In this document: piece by piece, positions 23,781 to 36,056 of the stretch
How the letters are laid out: each line of letters starts with the position of its first letter
Position numbering within the stretch: position 1 is the first letter of the stretch
NCBI GenBank assembly: GCA_029582165.1
Contig: CM055888.1
Location: 29,651,408-29,715,407, forward strand
Length of the DNA: 64,000 nt
Direction of reading: 5' to 3'
Origin: Portulaca oleracea
Lineage: Eukaryota; Streptophyta; Magnoliopsida; Caryophyllales; Portulacaceae
Position numbers and translations under genes: made by a program
Notes under the pieces: generated by a model
Database searches by the model: none
Told to the model about the DNA's origin: nothing
Seen by the model: the letters and a program-made list of their open reading frames with translations, nothing else

Positions 23781-25221
23781 TGATAAGTGCTTCTTGTATA
23801 TATGAATACTTGGTTGTTTTGATTGGAATTTTGGGAAATATTTGATTTGATTGTGTTATTTTATACCCAAATTTCCCATATTACACTTGGTTTGGAGTTT
23901 GGTGAGTTTTGTAGGGAATCTGTGAAGAATCGATGTAAACCGAGCCCAAAAAGCAAGTGTAGATCCAAGTTATGAGCTTAAAGGACCAAGAAGTGAGGTG
24001 TTGGATCATCCAAGGCCCAAACAATAGCCCAAAGTACCCCTAGGCTCGAAACAAGCAGTGGCACGGGTGCCCCAGGAAGAGCACGGGTCGTGTCTGTGGC
24101 CAGAGAGCGAGAAAATTCAACAAGGAAGCTGACACGGTCCGTGTCACAGGGAGCACGGTCCGTGTCACATGGGGCACGGTCCGTGCCTACCCCTGGCACG
24201 GTCCGTGTCTCTCCTGTCTTTTCATTTTCGGCGGTTTTGAGTTGATATTTGCCTATATTATGCTGATTTTCGGCCTAGTAGAATGAAAATCAATCATTCC
24301 ACCATCATCCACTTCATGCCCTAATCATATCATTCATCATCCATATTCCATTCCATCATTGAAGATTGAGAGAAGATTGAAGATTGAAGAGCAACTCGAA
24401 CATACTTTGAAGTGGAGGAGCAAAAGTCCTCCATTGTTGATTCCTAGCAAGTTTGTTCTTCACTTTGGTTTATTTCTCATTCTCTCATAGATTTTCATAT
24501 GCTTTCTAGAATAGATTTCAATTGCTTTGTAGTTTTAAACATGAATTGTGAGTAGTTCTTTTAGTTTAGGGGATGAACCTTTGAAGTTGCTTGATGAATT
24601 GACTTTGTTGGATTGAATTATTATGAATTTAGTTTGTTTCAATCTATTTGGTCTTTGAATTGAATCGTTATTGCTTTTGCTTGATCACCAATTGCATGTT
24701 AATAGGTTGTTGAATGAAGTACCGAAAGGAGAAGTTTGATTACCCGAAAACCTAGATTGAACTAGTTAAAATTATCTAGACATAGAAGTTTTAACTAGGG
24801 TTCTTTAGATAATTAGATCTTTAACCTTGACTAAATCGAAATAACCACGAAAGTAGGTGCTTGGTTAGTCTTGGCAATTCGCTCTAGTGGCAAAATCTCA
24901 TTGCGAAGTATTCTATGCGATTATCGAACCTTGATTGTGCAAATTAATGAAATGAGAGTTCAATCCACATCGTTGATTCGTTATTTGACTTAGGTTTCAT
25001 CCCCTGAACACCTTTTTCCCTTGATTTCATCAGAATAGTTCAGTGAATATTCGTTTGTTTAGACCTTGTTTGTGATTAGAGTAGATTTAGTTATTTCAAA
25101 CCAAAAACGGATCGACTTAGCGATCAACTAGGAGGCTAGTTCAGTGCGATGAAAGAAAAAGTCCCTGTGGGATCGACCTTGATATTTGCTACACGTACAC
25201 CCGTGCGCTTGCGGCCTATCA
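23781..25221 (+). mobile_element. 3' LTR of the Athila-like element
   Basis: This 1,441-bp segment starts TGATAAGTGC after the polypurine tract and ends GGCCTATCA, giving inverted termini TGATA/TATCA. Near the end GTGGGATCGACCTTGATA matches the style of Athila LTR ends. It holds a palindrome array at 24082-24207. After 25221 the interrupted chromovirus gag resumes. Confidence 0.75.
24082..24207. repeat. Array of CACGG-N-CCGTG palindromes in the Athila-like LTR
   Basis: CACGGGTCGTG at 24082 is followed by four copies of CACGGTCCGTG (24133, 24154, 24175, 24197), spaced about 21 bp. The same CACGG(N)CCGTG core recurs in the unrelated copia LTRs at 43157 and 48239. Confidence 0.85.
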
Positions 25222-26420
25222 CATATGCTCTTAAGGAGAATGATCCACGAGTTTTGGTATGTTACTCTCTTGCTCTTAGTGATTACAATCGGCATGTTGT
25301 TGTATATCAATCTTACACAAACTTGGAGGAGTTAAGTTCTTTAGCCCTTTATGTTGAAACACAAGTAAAGAGTAAAGAACTTTGGGATAAAACCCATATA
25401 CAAAAAAGACCTCGCAAACCATCCCAACAATCCCACACCAATGACCTTCAAACTAAGCCACAAACTCGTCCTAGACCTCTCGTTCAAAAGCCTACAAATT
25501 TGTCCCATAACGCTCCTAAATCTCTCGTCCAAACGCCTCCAAAACAGCCCCTACAACCTATTGCCCATCACTCCACAAAACAGCCCCTAAACCTCCCCAC
25601 ACCTACTATCCAAAGCTCCTCAAAACAGCCTATAAACCTCCCCACTCCCATTGTCCCAAGTACATGTCTATGTTGCCAAAGTTTTGATTGTCAAACATCA
25701 TTAACGAGCATGAGGATGTTCATGAAATGAGGATGTTGAAAGTGCATGTCCTAAGGAGAAAGAAGTATCTTTGGTTGATTGTCAAACATCATTAAGCATG
25801 CAACCAGAAATTGAAAGTGTGGTATTTGATGTATTTAACGAGCATGAGGATGTTCATGAAATGAGTAATAACCTTGGCATGAATGACGTATGTAGCGTGC
25901 CTCATGAAGTACACGGGGAAGAAAAAAAGGAGGATATTGTAATAGAAAAGAAGTATGTAGAAGAATTAAATGGAGAAGAGTTGCTTGTTGTAAGTAGAGT
26001 CTTGAAAGAGGCTAGTGTACCGCAAGATCAACAACAAAGAGAGCTTATTTCTTACTCTCATTATACCATCCAAGAAGAAGTATGTTCATTGATCCAAGAA
26101 GGAGAAAGTAGTGCCATCTATAAGGACCATGGCAATGATATTGGCCTCGCTACAACAAGGGTCCAAACATTAAAAACAGAGAGCTATTCACACGGTCATT
26201 CATTTCATGACAAGGACATTCATTTTGATCCAAGAAGTTTAGTAAGTCTTTGTTTTTACAAGATTTGCAAAATTCATTATATTTTAATATTACTTCTATG
26301 GATTCTTGTTATACTTTGTTGGAAGAATCAAAGTTGTATGATAGGAGTATCATGCTCCAAGAGGCGTCCTTATTACCACCTTGTGTCTCACGGCTCAAGG
26401 AGGATCAAAGCACTCTTATG
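25222..26420 (+). pseudogene. C-terminal gag to protease region of the chromovirus-like element
   Basis: The plus strand resumes with YTNLEELSSLALYVETQVKS, the end of a Ty3/gypsy gag domain, then a proline/glutamine-rich linker (repeated KQPLNLPTPT-type text, about 25540-25660). Further on, VSRVLKEASVPQDQQQ and TIQEEVCSL (about 25985-26090) match the region just before the chromovirus protease, but the protease active-site text has been lost. A stop near 25730 and a local duplication (25687-25727 against 25779-25865) break the frame. It resembles the same element as 18169-19740. Confidence 0.6.
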
Positions 26421-26426
26421 ACAATC

Positions 26427-26517
26427 CAATTTTTTTTTTGGACCACCAGAATATAAAGTGAAAGTACGGTCCACCATTGTCCAATTGGTCAAAGTAGGGA
26501 TCATTAGAATCCAATTT
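26427..26517. mobile_element. Partial copy of the TA-associated inverted-repeat element
   Basis: GGACCACCAGAATATAAAG followed by AAAGTAGGGATCATTAGAAT (ends about 26515) reproduces the right arm of 17665-18139, including the adjoining TA run. Only one arm is present. Confidence 0.7.
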
Positions 26518-26518
26518 T

Positions 26519-27091
<573 letters not shown>

Positions 27092-27242
27092 CTAAAGAAT
27101 AATAAAATCATGAAACAAATCAACTTTCTCTCTTTTACAATACCAAAACAAATTGATTTTTTCAAGTTTTACCCTCTTCTTAAGTTTAATTCCCCTACCC
27201 TCTTAGCTTCTTAAGTTTAAGTCCCTAGTGGAGTCGTCAATC
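27092..27242 (-). other. Leader and primer-binding region of the Tat-like element
   Basis: On the minus strand GATTGACGACTCCACTAGGG (27242-27223) follows the LTR end directly. A GGCGACTCCACTGGGGAC-like string just after the LTR is characteristic of Tat/Ogre elements, which use a non-Met tRNA primer. The remaining 120 bp is leader, cut off at 27091. Confidence 0.6.
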
Positions 27243-28728
27243 TGTAGGACCCTGGGAAAAAAGGTAGGTTCTACATCTTCCTTTTCCCGTTGTGTTACTT
27301 AGGTTGTGATTGGGAGCTGACTAAGGTTGTTAAATCCTTAAATAAGGATATTTTTGTTCTTTAAATAAAAGCATTTTCTTTCGATTCTTTATGGACCCTA
27401 CTCATGCTAACTCACTCAAAAGTTCAATCAGTTCATTTTAATGATGCGAACTATATTAAGCTCGGTTACAAATTGCGACCAGAAAGGACATTGGGGTCAC
27501 TGGACGGACACTTAGGCCACGCAGCCATGGCAGGGGTCAGGCCAGGGACCCACTGGTGCCCACCCTAGAGAAAGGGGATAGAAGTCAGCCATGGTCGCAT
27601 GGCCTTGGCTGGGCTCTACTCCATTTCTCTTGGGTTGGCTCTTAACCATGTATGTCAGGGTAGATATCGATCCATCTTGATTAAACTGAAATGATAAACA
27701 TAAGAGGTGAGTTACACAAATTAAGGTGTAAAAGGAGTCGCCAGTTGATTTAAGGAAATCAACAAACCGAAAAGAATAAACAAACTCCGATCTACGAACC
27801 CAAATTTCGAGCCCGGGGGTAAGGTTACGAATCCAAGAATTAAAGAACTCTCGGATCCGCTTGTTGTAAATAACGGACTCTACTAAAACTGTATTTGAAA
27901 TGAAAGAGAGCGGGGATAAGTTTAAAAGGTTTCACAACATTATATTCTTATCATGCAAGTATGGTGTTTATTTACAAAATGACGTGCAAAAATGCTTTAC
28001 AATATAATTACATGATTATGAAACGACAAACAAATAGGTGATTAAACCTTGCTTGATCGCAAGTGCTAATGAAGAAAGTATAGAACCGAGATGGGTGCGT
28101 TGAGTGGCTTTGAATTCTGATATCGCGATAACCCCGGGACTTATTGTATGAGAATAGGAGAGGAATTTTGAGAGAGAAATGGGAGAGGATTGTTTATGAT
28201 TGTTGTTGGTGAATTCGGTGGTGGAATAAAGGGGTATTTATAGGTGGGGAAGAGAGGTGTGATCATGGAAGGAGGGGGGCATGATCCCCATTTCATGCCC
28301 CTAATCAACACCATGGTCGCATGGCCTGACTTTGCATGAGTCAAAGGTGTCATGGTAAAGATCGCGGGATTGGCTGGTGGAAGCTGGGCGCGAAAATCTG
28401 ATTTGAATAGCTTATGCCATGCGACCAATAACAACAAGTCACACGGATTGGTGACATGGCAAGGCAAAAATCCGATTTTGCAACAGCATAGGCCATGCGG
28501 CCATGACAATGTATATGGGCCTGGTTTTCTGCGTTGGGCTTGGTTTGCCGCCTATGTAGGCCATGCGGCCATGGCAGTGTTTATTGGGCCTTTTTTTGTG
28601 TTGGGCTTGATTCCTCGGTCATCCAAGGCCATGTGGCCTTGGCAGCCTGTTCTGGGCCCGAATTCTGATTTCCTTTTGTTCCCAACTTTCGTCAATGGAT
28701 TTTCCCTGTACGAAATCCGGTGTCTACA
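27243..28728 (-). mobile_element. 5' LTR of a Tat/Ogre-like element
   Basis: On the minus strand this 1,486-bp segment starts TGTAGACACCGG and ends GGTCCTACA, followed by a Tat-type leader. The orientation matches the Tat-like gag, protease and RT fragments at 10857-17400, so it is plausibly the 5' end of the same, now dispersed, element. The U3 part contains repeated GGCCATGCGGCCATG-type palindromes (about 28330-28660, and near 27520-27600). Confidence 0.7.
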
Positions 28729-29299
28729 GTGTCTTGCATCCAATTGTCCAAATATGAAGTCATGGAATCATGTTTGCACCGTCTTTAGTCCACAAGATTA
28801 TTGTAAATATTTGGCATGTTATGATTCGATAACGTTTCACACCTTTCATTCAATGGATTAGTGGAAAGACCTTGGGTTTCACAAAATGGGCCTTAGATGA
28901 TTGGGCTAGAGAGAGGGGCTATCTTCCATCAATGACTCTTTATGGTTTGACTCCCGTAAGTACTCCCTCGAAAGACTAGTTTTGGGTTTCTCAAAATGGG
29001 TCAAGAATGCACACTGGGATCGGAGGGGCGTCATACGTAATCTACGAGACTCTCCCATACTAAAGGCTTCCATAGTTACTCCCATGAGGAATGCCAATTA
29101 GTTAGTAGAGTCGCTTAACTTCTTGATTTAGTTACATTAAGCAAGGCAGGACAAGTTTTCTCGTCGGGTCCTGGTTCATAACAAAATAACTTGAGAGTTT
29201 TCTTTAGGACTTATGAAATGTCCTGACTTTTTTTTTTTTCCTTATGGAGTTCCATCATTGATTATAACCATTCATTGGTCTAAGTATTATCATGGGTGA
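28729..29299. other. Unassigned DNA between two retrotransposons
   Basis: About 570 bp. A TTGGGTTTCACAAAATGGG-like string occurs twice (about 28870 and 28982). No terminus or coding similarity was recognised. Confidence 0.4.
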
Positions 29300-30140
29300 A
29301 CAAAGAGGTAGAGGACATATCCTTTAGAATTTTCTAGATACTAATAAACAACATTTTGGTAGCTCTTGGACCAAGTTTTCCATGTTTATAAGTTGGGTTG
29401 TGTACATAGCCAGCCGAAACCCATGGACGTTGATGGCCCAGAACAGGCTTTCTACTGTTCCATAACTCATATGGAGTAGTAGAAATGCTCTTACTAGGCA
29501 CTCGGTTTAGGATATAGGTTGTCGTAAGAACGCATCCTCCCAAAGCTAATCGGAAGATTTGCTTGGGCCATCATTGACCTGACCACGCCAAGTAATGTAC
29601 GGTTCCTCCGTTCTGCAACACCATTCTATTACGGAGTTCGAGGAATCTTGAGCTGCCTACGTATGCCCTTTTCCTCACAAAATTTTTGAACATATCATAA
29701 AGGTATTCACGACCACGATCAGTGCGAAGAGTCTTGACCCTTCATTCTAACTTGGTTTCAACTTCCGCCATAAAGCGTTTAAACACATCCAATGCTTTAT
29801 AGCGAATTAGCGATGTGATAATAGGTACACATACCCATATCATGAATTGTCATCTATTAAAGTGAGAAAGTACCAAGCACCATGACATGCTTTAATGATC
29901 ATAGGTCCACATATGTAGAGTGAATAAGTTCTAAGGGACTTGACACCCTACAAACCTTACTGAAAGGCTTCTTGGCCGCCTTACCAGCCAGACATGGTTC
30001 ACATCTCGGTAACTTAACCTTAGTAAGCTGGTCTAAAAGACCTTCTTTAGCTAGTCTAGTCATTCTATCTTGACCAATATGTCCTAATCTAGCATGTCAT
30101 TTAACAGATTCAGAATTAGGATCAACAAATAAAAAAAAAT
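29300..30140 (-). pseudogene. Ty1/copia integrase, truncated
   Basis: Minus strand, 5' to 3': a zinc-binding pre-integrase region with LGHIGQDRM and CEPCLAGK (about 30100-29970), TLRTDRG (about 29730), GVAERRNRTL with the expected catalytic Glu (about 29620-29590) and YILNRVPSKSISTTPYELW (about 29515-29455). Stops and frame changes are frequent. Reverse transcriptase, RNase H and the 3' LTR are missing to the left. Confidence 0.8.
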
Positions 30141-30742
30141 CATAATTATCATTGCAAATGTCTAAATCCAACACAGGAAATCATTCACGAATGATGCAGT
30201 GCCAAACAAATTACCGCCAAACATAATGTCTAAACATCATCTCTAGAAACAAACTGAAAACCTATTTTAACTAAGGAAACGAAAGAAACTAGGAAACAAT
30301 GCACCCCAGGTGCGTAGAGAGTGTCCAAGAGTAATAACTTATTTCCTCCTCGTAGCCTAAGTTGGTACATTCCCACACCGAGAACGTCTTCCTTTGTGTC
30401 ATTTCCCAACGTTACACTTTGTAGGTCCATCGGGTAAGGGTGAAAATCTACAAAGCCAGCTCAGTCTTGCACTATATGCTCGTTCGCTCCCGAGTCTACA
30501 ATCCAATTAGGAAAGGAGTAAGCAACAAATGCATGGGAACAAACAAATATAGTAGAGACACGTTTAGAGAAAGGTACCTTAGGAGGATCGGGATAATCCC
30601 TAGCATAATGGCCTTTTTTTCTATAGTTGTAGAACTTCACACACGCTATATTCTTCTCTTTGTCGCCTTTAGCCTTATGTTGTTTCTTGGCATTGTTACC
30701 ATTAGGCCCAGGTTTCTTAGAGATATGATGACTTTTCTTCTT
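30141..30742 (-). pseudogene. Ty1/copia zinc knuckle and protease region
   Basis: Minus strand: the knuckle position reads KFYNYRKKGHYARDYP (about 30635-30590), with the cysteines of C-x2-C-x4-H-x4-C lost and only the histidine kept. Next comes WIVDSGANEHIVQD (about 30510-30470), the copia protease with DSGA intact, and YQLRLRGGNKLLLLDTLYAPG (in part, about 30370-30300). It belongs to the same copia copy as the integrase. Confidence 0.75.
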
Positions 30743-31450
30743 CTACTTATTAAGACCTTTACCTTTAGGAGGTGTGTTCCCTCTAGCAATGTATACTGTA
30801 GGGGCTGGAGCACATGACTTGAGGCATTCCTCTTCTAGTTCGAGGTGTCGCGTGATTTTCGTCATAGTAGCAATGTGGTCACTGTGAAGCATCAAGATCT
30901 TAAAAGACTTCCAATGCTCACTTGTTGGAATGGCACGAATCACGTTTGTGACTTGATCACTCTCAGGAATTATTATTCCTCCAGCCTTTAGGTCACGGAC
31001 CATCGCACTTAGCGTTCACATATTCTCTACTATGATTCGCTTCAAATGATCAATTTCGTACTTCATATACTTAATTTGCAATAAATGAAGTTTGGTCGCC
31101 GAAGTTTGACCAAATTGGATTTTAAGTTGGTCCAACAGATCCTTAGAGATGGGATAAGTCTCAAATTCTCCAATAAGATCATCAGGCATGAGGTTCAGCA
31201 AGGCGTATCACACTGAGCGATCCTTCTTTAACCACTCTTGGTATGCCTTCATCTCCTTCTTATACTAAGCAGAAGTAGTATCGACACCTGCCTTGGTAAC
31301 AGGATCCTTAGTAGCAGGGGGAGACATATTGGCAGTCAGAAAGTCTAAACTGTGCCCACGATCATTTAGATGGTACTTGACCCTTCGATGCCAAATGTCA
31401 TAGTTGGACCCATCCAACTTTTCAGTCACATTCAAAGTTGCAGTGTTCAC
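30743..31450 (-). pseudogene. Ty1/copia gag
   Basis: The minus-strand gag starts near 31450 (MNTATLNVTEKLDGSNYDIW) and includes LDQLKIQFGQTSATKLHLLQ (about 31140-31080), DLKAGGIIIPESDQV and EEECLKSCAP. Three frames are needed, with stops between them. The NY-x-W and QF-x-L motifs are typical of the copia gag capsid domain. Confidence 0.75.
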
Positions 31451-33474
31451 AGCTGGCCGAGGTCTTAGAAGTTGTCCTATTTACAAGCAAAAAACAAATG
31501 GGACATTTAGGCACATTGTTTGTCAATTAAATTTCCAACGAGAAAATCCATGAACTAGGAATTTCTAGAAAATTTAATCACATATTATTCATAAAAACAT
31601 ATTCATATTCATATGAATGTGAAAGTTTTTTTTTTTGATAAAAATATGAATGTGAAAGTTGAAACATATCAACTTCCATTAAAAATATCACATAGACATC
31701 CAATACTTTATATAAAACAAATTAACTATAAAGTATCTTTCAAAAATGAATTCTGAATACGACATCATGAACACACATTCAATTTAAATTCTAAAGAAAA
31801 CTAATTTTTTTTTAGAATGTCGTAACAAATTATATAACATAACAAAACTAATTTAATTATGAGTTATACGAATCTAGCATACAAAACTTATTCCTATTTA
31901 TCGCATATAAAATTAAACATGTAAGACATGTTAACATGCGAAGTCGAATTATATCTATGTAAACCTAAATCACACAGGAAAAGTAAAACAAATTTACTAT
32001 TTCAACATATGAAAATCGACTACGAATTTACGATTAAGGTTAAGTAAATCAATTCATATTAACTTAATAGTAAAATAAACTCATAGCTCAAATTATAATC
32101 ACAAAGATTATTAAAATAAGGTCAGTAACGAATTATATCTGCACTCATCAAATTAGAAATAAATGAATTATATCTGTATCGATCAACACACAGTTAGTAA
32201 TGTTAGTACCCAAAACTAATAAAAGGAGTGCATTAAGTAGGTCTCTTATGTGATACAACATATCATTAGTGTATCATTTAGCCACAAAAAAAAAACAATG
32301 AAAAGGAAAAAAAAGGCACTGGGAGGGGAAAAAAAAAGGGGAGGACGACCCTCAGACTCTCAGTCTTCTTCGTCGTTTTTCCTTCATCCGCCCCCACCCT
32401 AGTTTTCTACCCATTTTCTTCGCTGCTTACCCTTTTTCCAGACTCCCACCCTAACCCTTAGTCTTCTTATGCTGCTTCGCATCTTTTCGGTTCTTACTAC
32501 GACACTAAAACTTTGTTCTACCCCTAACCTAGTGTTATCTCTCTCTGCCTTCTCTCCTACTTCAATCGTACAAAACGACCGTGGAAACCGACACTACGCT
32601 CAGTTCTACCGCCTACTTCGCCACCCTTTTTCTGGTTTTGGTGGCCAACGACCGCCATCGAAGAACATAAAAAAAACCCAGATGATGTAGACTAAGCATG
32701 GTTTTGTGAGAAACAACCCCCGCCATCACGTAGATCGATGGTCGACGAACACAACGCTGTCAGCTGCGAAGCCAACGCGCCACCTATGCGCGACGCGTGA
32801 GCCACACGCGTCTTCACGCCTGGTCGACTTTGCTCCCTTTTGGTTGGATTCTCACGGATCGTGTCTTGGTCGGGTTAAGAGAGGAAGAAGGACACCCCCC
32901 GGGCATCCGTCGGGGGCGCATGACCAACATGCGCCACCCTTCCTCGGCAGTTCTGATGGGTAAGGTTTCAATTCTACTCAAAGACTTTTAACCTTTTGAA
33001 TTTTACTTAAATTCATTATCCTTGGTCCCCTTTATCTTCTCAAAAAAAGGGTTTCTGGGTCGGTTTAAGAAAACGAAAAAAAAAGTGGTTGGAAAGTCGA
33101 GTGTTTGGAGGTGCGATTTGACCACAAAGGTCAGGGAAGGCTAAAACAAGGGTAGGGTTGAGACGGTTCTGGTGGTAGGGCAGGGTAGGGGAGAATAATC
33201 GAATATAGACTTATGAACTGAGTTTCACAATTCTTAAAAAATAATATACACACAGTCATGCTGATTATGGAGAGAATTTCATTAGGATTGCTTAATTTTA
33301 TTTTATTAATTTGGGATTTGAACATGTGACTTGAAATTAGTAGTAAACACAGGTGGATATATAGAAGACGAAACTCCTTTAAAAAAAACACTTAGTCTAT
33401 TGCACTACTAATCGTAAATATCTTAGTCTAAACAAATTAGCTAAGACAAATTCGGGAACAAGTCAAATAATATA
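31451..33474 (-). other. Long leader or foreign sequence between copia LTR and gag
   Basis: About 2 kb separates the primer-binding site from gag, far more than a normal copia leader, so another insertion is likely. The part at 32340-32960 is G+C-richer with open frames on the plus strand (32469-32690, 32706-32991) that show no recognised domain. The remainder is A+T-rich. Confidence 0.45.
31611..31660. mobile_element. 16-nt insertion with a perfect 17-bp target duplication
   Basis: ATATGAATGTGAAAGTT occurs at 31611-31627 and again at 31644-31660. Between the copies is only TTTTTTTTTGATAAAA. On the opposite strand this reads TTTTATC followed by poly(A), as expected for an extremely 5'-truncated LINE or SINE integrated by target-primed reverse transcription. 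A sister event lies at 39036-39079. Confidence 0.7.
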
Positions 33475-33487
33475 GGCTCTGATAACA
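33475..33487 (-). promoter_or_regulatory. Primer-binding site of the minus-strand copia element
   Basis: On the minus strand TGTTATCAGAGCC lies one base inside the LTR. It differs at one position from the initiator tRNA-Met complement TGGTATCAGAGCC. Confidence 0.8.
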
Positions 33488-33488
33488 C

Positions 33489-33910
33489 TGTAGCGTGGGA
33501 TCAAATAATACCTTAAGTGCGGAAGTGAGATCGTTTGTGGAGTCTTGTTCCACGAATAACACGTCACTGTTCACATTCAACGCCAGGAGATCTTCGATTA
33601 CCTATGACTGCTAGTATAGAGCCACTGGAAATTAGTCACACCCTGAACCCCGAAAACCTTGATGGTGGTTTATCCAGAGAGAAGAGATCGAGACCCTTGC
33701 TGTGTATTTCGTATCTTTAATATATCTCACGCCGGGATATATTTATACATTAGCATATAGAGTTGTATTCCAATACCTAATAAGAATACAACTCAAATAA
33801 GAAGTCATATCCCTTATCTGATTACAACTCATATTGTATCTATAAACCAAATTCAAAATAAATTGGATTGCTTTAATTAACAAATTAATAAGTGGCCGCT
33901 AATTACCAAC
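33489..33910 (-). mobile_element. 5' LTR of the minus-strand copia element
   Basis: On the minus strand the 422-bp segment starts TGTTGGTAATTAGCGG and ends CCACGCTACA, one base before the primer-binding site. Termini and position fit a Ty1/copia LTR. No 3' LTR is present. Confidence 0.75.
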
Positions 33911-34165
33911 AAGGTGTGTGTGGTTAGGAGCCATCTTGAAACGGGTGACCTCTTGGAAAATTTGCTACAAAGTGTGTGAGTGAGAACAAAATACGCTGAA
34001 AGAACTTGTGGTGATGTGAGGGTCAGTCATTAATATTTAAATTTGTTCTTTTTGTGCTCACGACTTGGGAGGGGCTGGAGCATTAGAAAAATGTTACGTA
34101 ACCACAAGAAGACGAAGAACTTGTGTGTATGTGTGTGTGTGTGTGTGTACATGCGCGTGCGCGCC

Positions 34166-34201
<36 letters not shown>

Positions 34202-34339
34202 CACATATATATTTGAAATGAATGTGAGAATTATCATTTCAAAGGGTAAATTAACCCGAAAGAATATAGCCTAGGCACATAAAAGATCTATACAAATATA
34301 TATTTTTTGTTTTGCTAGCAATGTATAGTGTTCTATCCC
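33911..34339. repeat. Unassigned DNA with a compound GT/CA/TA microsatellite
   Basis: At 34119-34214 a GT run passes through GCGCGTGCGCGC into CA and TA runs. This alternating purine-pyrimidine tract is prone to Z-DNA. Nothing else was recognised. Confidence 0.85.
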
Positions 34340-35470
34340 TAAGCTATTGCTTGATAATAGAAAAAACATTCTCCAAGGTTGTTAGGGTTCTCTTAAAGAC
34401 AGTGTTGTTTCTTGCAAACCATGTGTTGCATATGTAGCTACACAGACCCGCATTAATAATCTTCTTGTGTCATTTCCTCTTCTTTAGCACTTTTATTTTT
34501 TTGCACCAGTGCTCTAACAATGTGCATCTGCAAATTGTAAGCAATTTGTGAGGAGCTGCCTGACTTACTTGGCAAACTTATGGTTAGGGATGGCAGTGGG
34601 TCTTGGACCCGGTTTGGACTCTGTCGGACCCAACCCATTAAGACGGGTCTGGGTCCAAAAATTTTGGACCCGGTGGGTCTGGAAAAAGAATTGCAGGTGC
34701 GGGTCCGGGTCCAAGCACGGACCTAGCCCGTGGACCCATTAAAATATAAACATATATAATTTTTTTCCTTTGAAAAAATAAAAACCCAAGTACTACACTA
34801 CTACTCATCTACTGTCTAGCGCCTGTTGGGACTCCTGGGAGTATTGGGCCTGTTGAAGTGTTGACTTCTATTTTCTAAAACCCTACTATTTTTTTCTTTG
34901 AAATGTTTTTATTGTGTTAAAAATAAATGTATTTAAACATAATAGTTATTACTACACATGTGTACAAGTATAAAATTAACCCAACAAGTTGATAAATCTA
35001 GTAAAAAATGCATTATAGAGTTGGACCCATTAAGGACCCGCTAAGGACCCGTGGACCCTTGGACCCACTGAGTTTGGGTCTGGGTCTAAATTTTGGGACC
35101 TATCAGGTCCCAAGGCGGGGTCCAAAAAAATCTGACAAGTCTGCGTCCGAGTCCAACTGGACCCGCTTTAGACCCTGCCCATTGCTATCCCTACTTACGG
35201 TCAAAGAAAAGATGGTCGATTGTCTCGTCTTATTGTGTACATAGAGGGCATGAAAGAGGGATGCTTGGAATGTGGGAGTGTAACCTGGCCCTCACTTGCA
35301 TCTTTCAGTGCAAAGCCAACCATGCACAGTAGGCATGCCTTGGTGTGTTGAGTCTCTACTCCACCCTATACGAGCCCACTCCCACTGCCCTTTGTCGCCA
35401 AAGTTTCCAGAGATAGATAGCTTTGATGGTGGGATTCAGGCCAAGACATGAAGCTTTTGGTGTCTTTTAT
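34340..35470 (-). pseudogene. LINE-type zf-RVT remnant, split by a hAT element
   Basis: Outside the insertion at 34585-35193 the minus strand reads AWLALH…KMQVRARLHSHIPS, then CPLC and ETIDHLFFDR (about 35330-35205), continuing at 34560 with QLLTNCL and later CNTWFARNNTVFKR (about 34440-34390). This order (W-L-A, CPLC, H-LFF, W-x-ARN) is that of the zinc-binding zf-RVT domain at the C-terminus of plant LINE and LINE-derived reverse transcriptases. Stops and indels make it a relic; no upstream RT was found. Confidence 0.65.
34585..35193. mobile_element. Non-autonomous hAT element with an 8-bp target duplication
   Basis: It starts TAGGGATGGCAGTGGG and ends with the inverse CCCATTGCTATCCCTA. 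CTTATGGT (34577-34584) and CTTACGGT (35194-35201) flank it with one mismatch, the 8-bp duplication expected of hAT. Subterminal regions are packed with GGACCC/GGGTCC words in both orientations. Non-coding. Confidence 0.85.
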
Positions 35471-35735
35471 ATGGATGGTTAAAAAGAATAAAACTGAAAA
35501 AATCGTAAAAAATTGAAAAAAAATTGAAAAAAATTTGGGAGAAACGCCGTAAATTCATTAAAAATAATGGTAAAGTGTTGTACTAAGTTTTGAATCAAAT
35601 GCAACACAAAATCTATGATATTTAGGGTATAGTCTCGATAATGCCTCACTACAATCCTTTTTTTTTTGGACTACCAGAATACAAACTGAAAGTAGGGATT
35701 ATTATTGTCCAATTTGTAAAAGTTGTGATTATTAT
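35471..35735. mobile_element. Spacer with a partial copy of the TA-associated inverted-repeat element
   Basis: 35655-35735 (GGACTACCAGAATACAAAC, then AAAGTAGGGATTATTATTG) matches one arm of 17665-18139. It is cut where the long inverted-repeat element begins at 35736. The rest (35471-35654) is A-rich and unassigned. Confidence 0.6.
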
Positions 35736-36056
35736 AATCCTAGCCATTGATTCCCAAATCAAGGGTGAGTCTAATTATTTCTTTTACTTTTATTTCATTA
35801 GCTAATTTTTTTTTTTTTTGTATTTGGGGGTCTCACGTGAGTGAGGACCCCAAGAACAATCAATGCGCAGCCTACATCATGCACGCCATCTCCTTCAGGT
35901 CCAAGCATGGTGTAATTGAATGACTTCTTAGCTCCCCCTCCCCCAACCTCAATTGTCGCTGGTAATCACACTCCTTAGCTGGGTTTTTTTCCTCTTCTTC
36001 TTTTTTCAATTCTCCATAGTTCTCCTCAATATCAAAGAGCACAAACCCTAATTTTT

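Noticed and set aside
32469..32991. G+C-rich ORFs as a host gene
   Set aside because: They are short, overlapping in different frames, without a recognised domain, and sit inside the copia leader region.
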